The notes under the pieces: generated by a model
The model's database searches: none
Told to the model about the DNA's origin: nothing
What the model saw: only the letters and a program-made list of their open reading frames with translations
Assembly (NCBI GenBank): GCA_911728435.2
Contig: OU452216.1
Span: 7,762,342-7,826,341 of the forward strand
Source: Apoderus coryli
Taxonomy: Eukaryota; Arthropoda; Insecta; Coleoptera; Attelabidae
Reading direction: 5' to 3'
Length of the DNA: 64,000 nt
Made by a program: the position numbers and the translations under genes
Part shown: positions 1-9,300 of the stretch, piece by piece
How positions within the stretch are numbered: position 1 is the first letter of the stretch
Layout of the letters: each line of letters begins with the position of its first letter

Positions 1-275
1 GGGTGTATCGTTAGTTCATTTATTTATTATACATTGTCAAACCTATGTAGAGTACCTAGTAGGTTTTTTAAAAACATTTTTTCGTCGTTACTCACAATTA
101 TTTATTATTATTCGACAATTTATTTCTGTCTCGGTACAACATTTTATTCTGTACGAGGTTTTTTAAATTTTGTTGAAATTGTTGAACATGAAAATGAACA
201 AAATACAGTCAAATAATGATTATGTATTTGCAATTTTATAGGATACGATGACACGCGATCGGGTATTCTAATGTT
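1..275 (-). repeat. Intron fragment of the coil/AT-hook microgene family
   Basis: This block recurs almost unchanged at about 61800-62065 (same orientation) and 26150-26430 (opposite orientation). In both of those loci it lies in the intron between the coiled-coil first exon and the second exon of microgenes D and C. It is therefore a third copy of that intron. Its downstream exons would lie beyond the left edge, and its first exon is missing because similarity stops near 275. The 60-codon open frame inside it is intronic and not a gene. Confidence 0.75.
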
Positions 276-411
276 CATAATACTGACTCTCGAATCTCGA
301 AAACAAATGAACCTAGAGAATTATTTTTATATCTTGTCGGAAACAAATTATTATTCTTCTAATTTAGGATTGATTAGTTATAAATTAAAAATTATTAGAT
401 CATATAACTAC

Positions 412-519
412 CTGTAGTTGAAGATCCACTCCTGGTCCTGGTGAAGTGGATCCGGGCGGGTGAGGAGGAATTTTGCACCACCCTCTCACCTCCTCTCCGC
501 CCTTTTAAGATCCACTTAC
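412..519 (-). other. Putative 108-bp microexon with an AG|GTAAGT acceptor/donor junction
   Basis: On the minus strand a pyrimidine-rich tract ends in TTTTCAG at 522-520 and is followed at once by GTAAGT (519-514). The segment then runs to CTACAG|GTAGTT at 412/411. It is 108 bp long, a multiple of three, and recurs with the same length at 5334-5441 and 43330-43437. One frame that begins inside the segment is open to its end. The acceptor directly followed by a donor resembles a zero-length ratchet exon used in recursive splicing. Whether it is an exon, a ratchet point or chance cannot be settled without RNA. Confidence 0.4.
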
Positions 520-599
520 CTGAAAACAAGAAAAAGGAAATACAGGATAGTGAAAATAACACAATAAAAGTGTACTTAAAACATGGTAAAATATAAAAA

Positions 600-1077
600 A
601 TATCTTTATATAAATGTTCAAATTAGTGAAACATGTTTCGGAACTACAGTTCCATCTTCAGTGGCACTAATACCTAGTCACTTACGTTGAAAATTGTATA
701 AATTAATTCATGGTTTAATTTTTGCCGTATACATGGATTTTAGAAACATGAACACTAGAATATACAAAAGAAAAAATAATTAATTTTTAAGTTTTCTAAA
801 TTTTATCAATTGATTTGATTTATTGTTTTTATATTATTGAATATTTTTCACAAAATGCTAAGTGGTTTTGTTAGCATTGTATAACTGCTTGACTCTGATT
901 TTTCTTTTGTATATTTTTAGTATTCACGTTTCGAAAATCCATGTATACGGCTTAGACACTAGGTAAGATTTTAGTATAGCTTATTAATGCCACTGATGAT
1001 GGAACAGTGAGTTCCGAAACATGTTTGGCTAACAGAACATCAATATAAAACATTTTCTAGAGTAGACGTCTTTGTTT
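600..1077. repeat. Foldback element with hammerhead-like ends, copy 1
   Basis: Two arms face each other. The left arm holds a hairpin with GTTCC and GGAAC arms and a GAAAC motif (minus strand, 628-667). The right arm holds the same kind of motif on the plus strand (989-1029). Between them, 726-779 and 898-951 are near-perfect inverted repeats. A second copy is at 5540-6000, and truncated left ends are at about 43540-43650 and 44380-44480. Such paired motifs are known from the terminal regions of Penelope-like elements; no reverse transcriptase of that class is present here. Confidence 0.6.
989..1029 (+). ncRNA. Hammerhead-like motif (Penelope type)
   Basis: The order is GCCA, CTGATGA, one extra T, a 5-bp stem GGAAC/GTTCC with a 5-nt loop, GAAAC, then ATGTT and TGGC. 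GCCA pairs with TGGC as stem I. Stem III would be only two base pairs, as in the minimal hammerheads reported in Penelope-like elements. The extra T after CTGATGA departs from the canonical core, so activity is doubtful. The counterpart at 5910-5950 has CTGATAA and is probably dead. Confidence 0.45.
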
Positions 1078-1248
1078 TGTAAATACATCCCGCTCCTCGT
1101 CGTAATGGATTATTTCAGAAAATAATTGTGATTTATTTAAAATATTAAATTTTTATTTTTATTTACGTAATATTATGTACTTTAAACATTTTTACCTTTT
1201 AACTTAATGGCTTTCACTTTTTTCGGGCGGCCCCTTTTTCTTTGTGTT

Positions 1249-3101
1249 TTAACCCGCATTGAATGATTTAAACGGGGCCGCCCCCGTCCCCGACAAACCA
1301 CCGTAGTCATCGAACTCCTCCTTGGTTTTTCTGAAAGAAATATAACATATTATTATTAGGAATGGGCTTGTTTAACAAAACAAGACTTAAAATCCGAGAG
1401 TTTGTCTGTCAACCACTATACTTTCACCAGACGGCCGTTTCGTCGATCCACGACTCATCAGTGGTGATCGGTCAGTAGTTGACAGCCAAACTCTCGCAAA
1501 TAATGTGGTATATACCACAAACGGTACAGAGATGTAAAAGGATGTGTTTGGCGACATCTAGTTTTATTGTTGGTAGTACGCAGAGTGAACACAGTTACTT
1601 TATGGGGTCAGAGACCTCCCAGGCAGTCGATATAGGAACTGTGTTCACTCGGTGTACTACCAACAATAAAACTAGATGTCGCCAAACACATCCTTTTACA
1701 TATTATTATTAGGTATATATAGGTAAGTTTAAAAAGTATGATTTTTTAAATTTTTGAACCCATTTTTCAACCCCTTTCCTAAGCTCAATATTTCCTAAAA
1801 GCTAATGAGCACCTACACAACATATCCTGTAGTGTTTATGTACCAAATTTGCTAAAATATTATATTAATAAAAATTAAATCCAACGACTGCGATTTAAAA
1901 AAAAAGGCTGAATGTACAAGTTTCAATTTGGATGCCGAAAGAGAAGTGATTTTTTAGTATACGATAATTATATTATTCTTAGAGAATAGTCGAATATAGC
2001 AAAAAGCTGTTGTACCTACTGAACGGATTAAATTCAATTATTTGCATTGTTATCGGGTTTTATTTGAATTTACTGTTATTATCCTTACCTTACTACACCT
2101 CTACCCCCATCCAGGGGCACCATTTTTGTTCTTCTGTATATGGGCTTTTTATCTTTCTGAAAAATAAATATCAAAATCACGTTATTCAAATGATACAACA
2201 AATAGAAATAAAGGATGGAATGATATAGGTACCTAAATTTAACCGTTATCGAGAATTTTACGAATGAATATAACAAAATCGATATTATTATTACAAATTA
2301 AGAAAGTTCCTATAAACATAGTTCTGCAAACGCATTGTAACCGAGATACAGGGCGTTCAAAATTAGCCCCTGATGATGGTTTTTTGTTAATATTAACCTA
2401 CCTATTTGATTTTTAATTCTTATAATACCTATTATATATTATAATTATATCAAAATACAAGAAAACCATTTTTAGGCAAATTACAATTACTTTTATTAAT
2501 GTATACCACCTATTTTTGAATTGAAAATGACTTTAAATTTAAAAATAAAAAAATCCAGAGCCGTATTTCATAAAACCAAGTTGATGATGGTATTTAAAAA
2601 ACAAAACGTCGTAGTGAAAACATTTGTAAACGCTATGTTATTCTCCCCAACAAAAAAGAATGAGTTGCTATTAACAATTGGGAATTTAGAGAATATTATT
2701 TACAACTACTATAACTACATTTAAATACATATACACTGTGGCACAAGAATAATGGCCGCCACAGTTTAAAACAAAGTACTATTTTTGTTAAATGTGTTGA
2801 GTGTATCGTTTTTTAAACTTGTTAAAAGAATTACATAATGTTTAACGTATCGTATTTTGCGAGTTACATAAAAATAAATGTAATTTCAGTCGTACACCTT
2901 CGAAATAAAAAAAATAAAGGAAATAATTTTCATCTTACTTGAAAGAACGGGAATAAGTCTCTGATGATTTATGGCTATTACTTAAGATTTGAATATGATA
3001 GAGACTTCCGAATACTTTCTTAAAGCAAAGCTAAGTTGTATCTAATAACTAAACTAAAGTACTTACTTTGTTGTCAACAGACATTTTGGAGGAGTTGTGA
3101 T
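1249..3101 (-). CDS. Microgene A: three-exon, 55-residue basic/acidic protein, unknown function
   Basis: Coding parts are 3067-3084, 2089-2156 and 1249-1330 (18+68+82 nt, 56 codons with stop). Exon 1 spans 3067-3101, with an acceptor TTATTTCAG and 17 nt before the ATG. Donors are GTAAGT and GTAAGG; acceptors end TTTTTCAG and TTTCTTTCAG. Phases 0 and 2 join without a stop. The protein starts MSVDNKKDK, carries a core KMVPLDGGRG, then KTKEEFDDYGG, and ends in FNAG. There is no signal peptide or membrane segment. The last exon is also open in another frame, which spells two AT-hook cores (RGRP). The family is not recognised. A 338-bp ribozyme-bearing insertion sits in intron 2 near the acceptor, so splicing could be affected. 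Assignment rests on splice sites, frame and the paralogue at 46-48 kb. Confidence 0.6.
1361..1698 (-). mobile_element. 338-bp hairpin-chain insertion with hammerhead ribozyme, copy 1
   Basis: The insert is flanked by a perfect 15-bp direct repeat, CATATTATTATTAGG (1346-1360 and 1699-1713), the signature of target-primed retrotransposition or a staggered insertion. Almost all of the insert folds into successive hairpins: about 1368-1386, 1398-1495 (containing the ribozyme), 1504-1519 and a long one from about 1532 to 1701. It has no open frame of note. It lies in intron 2 of microgene A, close to the splice acceptor. The same insert with the same flanks is at 46476-46813, so insertion predates the segmental duplication. 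Confidence 0.75.
1424..1467 (-). ncRNA. Hammerhead ribozyme (type I, short stem III)
   Basis: On the minus strand the order is TCACCA, CTGATGA, stem II GTCG/CGAC with a TGGAT loop, GAAA, then CGGCCGTC and TGGTGA. Stem I (TCACCA with TGGTGA) has six perfect pairs and stem II four. Stem III is the short palindrome ACGG/CCGT. The predicted cleavage site follows GTC. All conserved core bases CUGAUGA and GAAA are present. The layout matches the short-stem-III hammerheads of satellite, retrozyme and Penelope-type elements. An outer stem (GAGAGTTTG with CAAACTCTC) encloses it. Confidence 0.85.
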
Positions 3102-3299
3102 CTGAAATAAGTATATTGCTTTTATTTAATAATAATAATAAAGGTCTTTTATTGCATATTTAACAAACAAGTAAATTAATTTTTTATATACGCAATTGGG
3201 CGAGATTCAGTACGTCTGTTCAATTGATAAATATTAAGATCCGAATATTAATTGAACATTAGTAGCAAACGGTTCAAGATACAATCTAAAATAACCGCC

Positions 3300-3540
3300 T
3301 ACAATTTAGATACAGGGTAATTCAAGGCTTTTAATTTTTTAATATTTTCGGTATATACAGAGGTCTTTTTGGGTGTTGTAGTAATATACACAGGGTGACC
3401 ACAGTTCACTTTTGAATGTGTTATTTATTATGTACAGGCTTTTAAATAATTTACTTGTATACAGGGTAATCCCAATGCACTTTGAAGTGAATTATTTATC
3501 ATGTTCAAAACAATATATACAGGGTGATGCAAAAAATATA
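3300..3540. other. Cluster of ACAGGGT-type transposon ends
   Basis: The motif ACAGGGT(G/A)A recurs near 3314, 3391, 3462 and 3519, usually preceded by TATA or TA. The same opening heads the DD41D transposon at 56085. The cluster may be nested ends of Tc1/mariner-related elements or MITEs. No transposase frame is visible between them. The 85-codon frame across this region is not convincing. Confidence 0.35.
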
Positions 3541-3621
3541 TTAATTTTACCACACGTAAATTTTTTAGAGCAAAACGAAAATGTGAGAAACTTTTTTAGT
3601 TTGCTAGAATGGTTTCATACA

Positions 3622-3673
3622 TTTTTAGCTCTCCATATCATATATGTAATATATGATATGGAGAGCTAAAAAT
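3622..3673. repeat. Near-perfect palindrome, single-hairpin version
   Basis: Arms of about 25 bp read TAGCTCTCCATATCATATAT and its reverse complement around a 3-nt spacer. The equivalent site in the duplicated segment (48713-48787) has gained an extra internal unit. Part of the arm recurs near 3730 and, inverted, near 52850. Confidence 0.9.
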
Positions 3674-4673
3674 ATATATAAATTTTAGATAAATGACAAA
3701 AAGGTCTTAAAATTATTACTTTTACACTTAAATATGGAGAGCTATTCGTGCCTCGAGGGCAACAGTTTATTAAGATTACGGAATAACTTTGGCCTCTGAA
3801 ATTCTTTTATAAAAAAATTAAATTTCTTTTTGCAAATGTTGACGGTCTTGAATCATATCCCAACTAGCAATTCGACATTCTTAAAGAACTAATATATTTT
3901 ATAATTATTTTATTGCCGCTTAGTTAAAACTTTTTTGTTCTTTAAAGTTTCGTTTCGTGATTAAACTGCTGTGTTAAACTTTTCTGTGACAAAAATTGTT
4001 TTAAGAACGTTTTTACAGCAAAATAATAAAATAGTTATAAAATATGATATTGTAACAATTTTATAAACGCTTATAAAATACTTTTTGTAGGACGAATTTG
4101 TTTCGAATGATAATTGGTTTTGAAAGCATTTTGTAAAAGTACTAGTCTGGATTAACTTGTTCCTTTAAAAACAATTATAAAATTATTCTGTTAAAGTACA
4201 TTTCGTAATAATAAAATAGTTTTTTTATTGTCGTTATTAAGAGCGATTTGTTATCTGCAGCAAATTGGTGCGCAAATTAATAATTACAAAATTGTTTTTT
4301 AGTTATTTTATTAAAAACAATAAAAAAATAAATATGTTGCCAATACATATTTTATAAAATTAAAATGTTGTCATAAACATTACCTAGAACTAATATATAA
4401 CATAGTCTTCTTTATTTTCAACTGATATTTATTGTTATATCATACACAGGTTTAAAATGTTGTCCAAACAAAAAGCAGTTGTGCATTTAATAGAAAATTA
4501 ATTACAATATTATAAATTAGCAAAGGCAAAACATTAGTGACTATAATAAAGAGTAGCAAACTGTAATGGAATCTAATCAAATTAATGACAATTTATAAGA
4601 CACCAAATATTTTGAAGACTGATAAATTCTCAGGAGGAATTATTACTAGATGGTGAGCGGGTAGCCTAAATAG

Positions 4674-5228
4674 TCCGGAGGCCTAATTGGGCCATTTTTC
4701 TTCGAAAATGAGCAAGGATTGGCCGTTACAGTCAATGGCGATCGTTATCGGGCCATGTTGAACGAATTTTTATTCAGAAAAATTGAAGAGGAGGATATTG
4801 GGAACATTTAGTTTCAACAGGACGGCGCTACGTGCAACACAGCCGAAGCTACACTCGATGTTTTGCGCCCTGTTTTTGAAGATCGCATTATCAGCCGCAG
4901 AGCTGATGTCGTTTGGCCACCTCGGAGCTGCGATTTGACACCGTTGGACTATTATTTGTGGGGTGCCGTCGTCAAATATAAGTGTTACGTCGACAAGCCA
5001 GAGACAATTGACGCTTTAAAGAACAATATTCGTGAAGCCATTGGTGAAATACAGCTGCACACAATCGATAATGTGCTTAAAAATTGGACCGATCGTGTAG
5101 AGGCTACTGCATGGCCAGCCGAGGCAGCCATTTGAATGAAATTATTTGTCATTTCTGGCAGACCCAATATTTACATAAAGTTTACATTTTTAAAAAATAC
5201 AAACTTTATGTAAATATCTCGAAAACAA
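4674..5228 (+). pseudogene. Degenerate DD41D Tc1/mariner-type transposase, 3' part
   Basis: The translated remnant begins GPFFFENEQGLAVTVNGDRY and reaches a stop codon where a tryptophan is expected just before FQQDGA. It continues to CDLTPLDYYLWG, and the spacing between the second and third catalytic aspartates is 41 residues. A frameshift near 5095 separates KNWTDRV from the conserved C-terminal frame GYCMASRGSHLNEII. The 3' end carries a hairpin with TTTACATAAAGTTT arms (about 5171-5215), also present without the gene at 43221-43265. The 5' half and first catalytic aspartate are absent. It joins the segmental duplication at 4671-4674. Confidence 0.85.
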
Positions 5229-6000
5229 ATGAACCTAGAGAATTATTTTTATATCTTGTCGGAAACAAATTATTATTCTTCTAATTTAGGATTGATTAGT
5301 TATAAATTAAAAATTATTAAATCATATAACTACCTGTAGTTGAAGATCCACTCCTGGTCCTGGTGAAGTGGATCCGGGCGGGTGAGGAGGAATTTTGCAC
5401 CCCCCTCTCACCTCCTCTCCGCCCTTTTAAGATCCACTTACCTGAAAACAAGAAAAAGGAAATACAGGATAGTGAAAATAACACAATAAAAGTGTACTTA
5501 AAACATGGTAAAATATAAAAAATATCTTTATATAAATATTCAAATTAGTGAAACATGTTTCGGAACTACAGTTCCATCTTCAGTGGCACTAATACCTAGT
5601 CACTTACGTTGAAAATTGTATAAATTAATTTATGGTTTAATTTTTGCCGAATACATGAATTTTAGAAACATGAACACTAGAATATACAAAAGAAAAAATA
5701 ATTAATTTTTAAGTTTTCTAAATTTTATCAATTGATTTCATTTATTGTTTTTATATTATTGAATATTTTTCACAAAATGCTAAGTGGTTTTGTTAGCATT
5801 GTATAACTGCTTGACTCTGATTTTTCTTTTGTATATTTTAGTATTCATGTTTAGAAAATCCATGTATACAGCTTAGACACTAGGTAAGATTTTTGTAAAG
5901 TTTATTAACGCCACTGATAATGGAACAGTGAGTTCCGAAACATGTTTGGCTAAGTGAAAATCAATATAAAACATTTTGTGGAGTAGACGTCTTTGTTTTG
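5217..6000 (+). repeat. Copy 2 of the 293-1077 block (microexon plus foldback)
   Basis: This block repeats 293-1077 in the same order, including the 108-bp putative microexon (minus strand, 5334-5441) and the foldback with hammerhead-like ends. The right-hand motif at 5910-5950 has a mutated core (CTGATAA). The copy starts right after the DD41D remnant, so the two may have been duplicated or mobilised together. Confidence 0.8.
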
Positions 6001-6004
6001 TAAA

Positions 6005-6080
6005 AATACGTAAGGAAGTTCATATCCACTTCCGGCATAACCGGAAGTGCAGTCATATTGAAAATATTTGTAAAAAGAAA
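6005..6080. repeat. Short block with CACTTCCGG hairpin, inverted partner at 27950-28018
   Basis: The stretch holds a 9-bp perfect stem, CACTTCCGG paired with CCGGAAGTG across a 5-nt loop. About 70 bp around it match 27950-28018 in inverted orientation. The partner lies next to a degenerate hammerhead-like motif, so this may be another ribozyme-bearing element end. Confidence 0.6.
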
Positions 6081-6150
6081 CTATTTCCTTCTTATATTTA
6101 TGTTTTCTCCTAAAACTTCTAATGTAAGGCGTATATAATATCATTGTAAC

Positions 6151-6445
6151 ATGAAATTATCTGCTTCCACGCTTTCTAACAATTCAATTCAATATTTAGA
6201 AAACTCCACAAAGAATCACCACATCGTCCTACGTAATTATTTCAAGTTGCACCTACCTTGTTCAAGTTGCTCCAGTGCTTCCAGTCAAGTTACCCAAGTA
6301 TGGGTGATATATTTAGACTCTCTGCATCTTCTGATCCACCTTCTCCTCCATATATACATATAATACAAAAAAAAAAAAAAACCCAACTATAATACAAAAA
6401 AAAAAAAAAAAAAACTTGACATTCTGGTCCATTCATCCTGCAATA
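6151..6445 (-). pseudogene. Family exon with poly-T/TATAATAC expansion, fused to coil-exon end
   Basis: On the minus strand an acceptor TTATTGCAG leads into a short exon start (DEWTRMSS). The exon is then swollen by long T runs and GTATTATAG repeats, and resumes as SEDAESLNISP, a motif shared with the 19-26 kb array and the 44 kb exon. A few bases later comes LEALEQLEQ ending in G|GTAGGT, the same donor and downstream intron as the coiled-coil exons at 26 kb and 62 kb. It looks like a deletion fusion of two family exons with microsatellite growth inside coding sequence. The flank 6100-6260 matches 62130-62310. Confidence 0.5.
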
Positions 6446-6839
6446 AAAAAAAGAATAACATTACACTCACACTAAAATTAATGAAAATCAGTATTGAAAT
6501 GGTCTCCAAAAACCCATTTTTTTTGAAAACAAATCATTTATTCTTTCTAACAAAATTTTTACAACACATTTTGAGTCCTCTAAACAGTGCTAAAAACACT
6601 GGTACCCAGGATACAACTAATAATGCCATACGCTACGAACTTCATAAGAAAAACAATAATGTAATTTAATCCTTACAATAGAAACACAAACCGAAAGTTG
6701 GGACAAAATATAGAATAGAATATGGTTCTAGACTCTAAGGTGAACCCAGCTCAAGGTACATCTCAACATATTTTTCTTTAAATTTAGCTTTACTAGGAGC
6801 CATTAAGTAAATATTCAAGTAATTGTAAAGTGCTAATTA

Positions 6840-7400
6840 CTGAAAAAAAAAAATGGTATGCCACTGTTTTTTTTTAAGTAAAAATTATTTCTGGAATCCT
6901 TGTTCAATTTACAACAAAAAAACACTCCTCACTTTTTTTCGTTTGACACATCGTTTGCCAGTAAAAAATTAAAATTCTTTAAGCAAACTGCAATTCAACC
7001 AATACTTACTTTCGAGTTAAAATTTTCGTTTCTGATTAATTTGTTTTCAGAAATCAGTATGAGAAAATTTTAATTTTTTATTACCAAATGGCAGGTCAAA
7101 CGAAAAAAAATAAAAAGACTTTTTTGGTGTAAATTGAACAAAGATTCCTGAAATAATGTTTACTAAAAAAAATTTGCCCAAAGATGTGTGCGTACAAACT
7201 CCACTGGTGGAATTGAAATAAAAATTTTTACATAAAATGATGTAGGTATCTAAATTATCTTGCAAACGTTGCAAATTTATTATTATATTATTTCAATTCC
7301 AGCAGTGGAGTCCGTTCAGACAAATCTTTGAACAAATTTAGTGAAAAAAAAATGGTATGCCACTGTTTCTTTTGTTCAATTTACAACAAAAAGGTTTAGT
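6840..7400. repeat. Diverged copies of the 323-bp repeat family, both orientations
   Basis: Recognisable pieces include TTGTTCAATTTACAACAAAA (inverted) near 6900, and its forward form with a CACTGGTGG core near 7120-7230. The dispersed family is tandemly arrayed at 34570-36560. No coding frame is supported; the 75-codon frame here is repeat sequence. Confidence 0.5.
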
Positions 7401-8124
7401 TGATATAATTAAGATGCTATTAATTATTATGTATTATTATTGTTAACAATTATTTCATTTAAAGGGCAAAACATTTCTTATTTTATGCAAAATAATTCTA
7501 TTCTACTTAGACTAAATAAGTAGGTAGTAGTAAATAAACATTATTTTTAAATTCTATCAGATTTTGCTATTGTAGTAAAAAAGTTGTCTTATTCTTATCA
7601 CCCCTCACCTACAATTCAATTAGTTTAATGATAAATAAGCACCATTTTTACTCTAATATAAGTACTGCAAATCTTCATATTTATTAAATTTTCTATTTTT
7701 AAATGTCACAAAAAATAATATAATATTCACTTTAAAGCTATGACCTTCTGAAGGTCAGCAGGATTCAACTACTGCAAACAAAATAATTTTTCAGTTCTAT
7801 AATGATAAATTTAAAAACTTACATTTTTGAAATTTAATCCAACTTATTACACAATACATGTAATTGTTATATTTACACTGCACCGGTAATACACAATGCA
7901 CAAACAATACACAAATTTTTGAATTTTTAAATAAAACGTTGCTAAATAGATACTTCGCGTACCCGTTTTCACAAATAAATGGCGGAGAGTTAACTGTTGA
8001 CAGCATACGCGAATTTCCTTTTGTGCCGAGCCAATGCGAATCCTCGTGCGCGCGTCTGCTTGTTGCAGGCCGGGTTTATACAGCATAATCATAAATACAT
8101 CGTACGTATCATTGTGTTTATTAT
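7400..8124. other. AT-rich stretch without a recognisable gene
   Basis: About 7621-7740 resembles part of the 51717-52137 repeat in diverged form. From 7950 to 8100 the composition becomes CpG-richer, with GCG-rich words. That could mark a promoter or unmethylated island, but no TATA box or initiator can be tied to a transcript. The overlapping short frames are not supported as genes. Confidence 0.3.
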
Positions 8125-8564
8125 AGCTTTATTCGGGTTCGTCCAAGAACTGTTCTAGAACTGTGCGTAGTTCAAATTGATTTAGAATGGTTCTAGAACC
8201 AGCAGATTGCTGTTCGGGTTTGCAATAAAAAAGTCCGAAAACGGTTCTAGAACTGTCAGAATCGATTCCTGCTGTTGGGCAAGAACCGATCTCTGTTTTT
8301 GGATTATTTGCTACACATGCGCATATCAATAAACGTGTTATTTATGTTTTTGTAGGTTAAAATTCTACTAAAAACATAAATAACACATTTATTGATATGC
8401 GCATGTGTAGGAAATAATCCAAAAACAGTCCGAGATCAGTACTTGTCCAATAGCAGGGATCAATTCTAACAGTTCTAGAACCCAAAACGGTTCAACAAAA
8501 CGCGAACGTGTATATTTATATTGCGCATGCTCCTGACAGTTCTTGTACGAACCCGAATAAAGCT
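8125..8564. mobile_element. Foldback MITE, 440 bp
   Basis: Both ends read AGCTTTATTCGGGTTCGT inward, followed by a related CAAGAACTG. The similarity continues as imperfect inverted arms to a centre near 8355. The inner arms, including ACATGCGCATATCAATAAA, are almost perfect. No open frame of a transposase is present. The target duplication is unclear because both flanks are short AT words. The superfamily is not recognised. Confidence 0.75.
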
Positions 8565-8933
8565 AATAGCTTCGTTCGCGGCCATGATTCTGAATTGGTT
8601 CTAGTTCTCTACGCTTGCGCAGTTTCGATTTCGACGTTCGCGGTGCAAAAATTATCCAACTACTAGCAATTATGGAATCAAAGAATTGTCTTGTAACATT
8701 GAGCGTAGACAAGGGGTTTAAAAGAGGGTTCAAATATTTAAAAAAATCAAATTTCTTAAACTTATCCGAAATACTGCATAATTTTTTACGCATTTAATTG
8801 AATATAACCTAAAATATTGAACATAACCTAAAAAATGTTATATAAATGAACTGGTTCAGACAGGCGTTCGAAATGATGTAAAAAAAGAGTCAAAAACGTA
8901 AAATAAAAATAAGTACTTAGAAAAAACATTTAC
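8565..8933. other. No feature recognised
   Basis: AT-rich sequence between the MITE and the glutamine-rich exon. Two short overlapping frames on opposite strands (8563-8797) mirror each other and have no recognisable content. Confidence 0.3.
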
Positions 8934-9300
8934 CGGGTGTATTTGTTGCATGTTCATCTACATTTGCTGTTGGATCTTGGATCACCGCCAAATTAGATTG
9001 TAACGCTGTGTCAGCGCTCCATTTATTTGCTGCTGAGGCTGCTGTTGCACCTGTTGTTGCGCTGGCGTTATCGGTGTATGGCCGGCTATTTGAATTTGCT
9101 GTTGGGGAATATCCTGGATGGTTTGCACTAGGACATAACAAGGAATATTAATTCTATTTCACAATTGACTGTTCAAACTCTTTCTACTTACTTATCAAGG
9201 GTTTCACTTGGATTTGTTGCTGCTGTTGCCGTTGCTGTTGTAACTGATATTGTTGAAACGCCTGCTGTTGAATGGTTTGTTGTTGCTGCTGTTGATTACG
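8934..9300 (-). pseudogene. Two glutamine-rich exons of a regulatory-type protein, frameshifted
   Basis: Exon a (about 9300-9192) encodes runs of Q ending IQVKPLI and has a donor AA|GTAAGT. A 64-bp intron follows, with an acceptor GTCCTAG at 9130-9128. Exon b (9127-8934) continues in phase as MQTIQDIPQQQIQIAGHTPI and more Q-rich sequence. After QINGALTQ the reading frame changes by one base to LQSNLAVIQDPTANVDEHAT, ending at CCCG|GTAAAT. The amino-acid quality on both sides of the shift suggests a real protein of the Q-rich transcription-factor or coactivator type, but I do not recognise which. No neighbouring exons are found, so this is probably a captured or decayed fragment. Confidence 0.5.

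Larger units (their letters stand above)
1105..4670 (+). repeat. Segmental duplication, copy 1 (partner 46210-49787)
   Basis: About 3.57 kb matches 46210-49787 in direct orientation, nearly base for base over long stretches. Both copies contain the three exons of a minus-strand microgene, the 338-bp hammerhead insertion with its target-site duplication, and a palindrome. The visible differences cluster in two exons, in the palindrome and in the region near 3340-3400. Both copies end after the same GGTGAGCGGGTAGCC, beyond which unrelated sequence begins. Confidence 0.9.

Noticed and set aside
34..216. 60-codon frame present three times (also 26216-26398 and 61828-62010)
   Set aside because: It lies on the strand opposite to the microgenes and inside their conserved intron. 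All three copies are nearly identical because the intron is duplicated.
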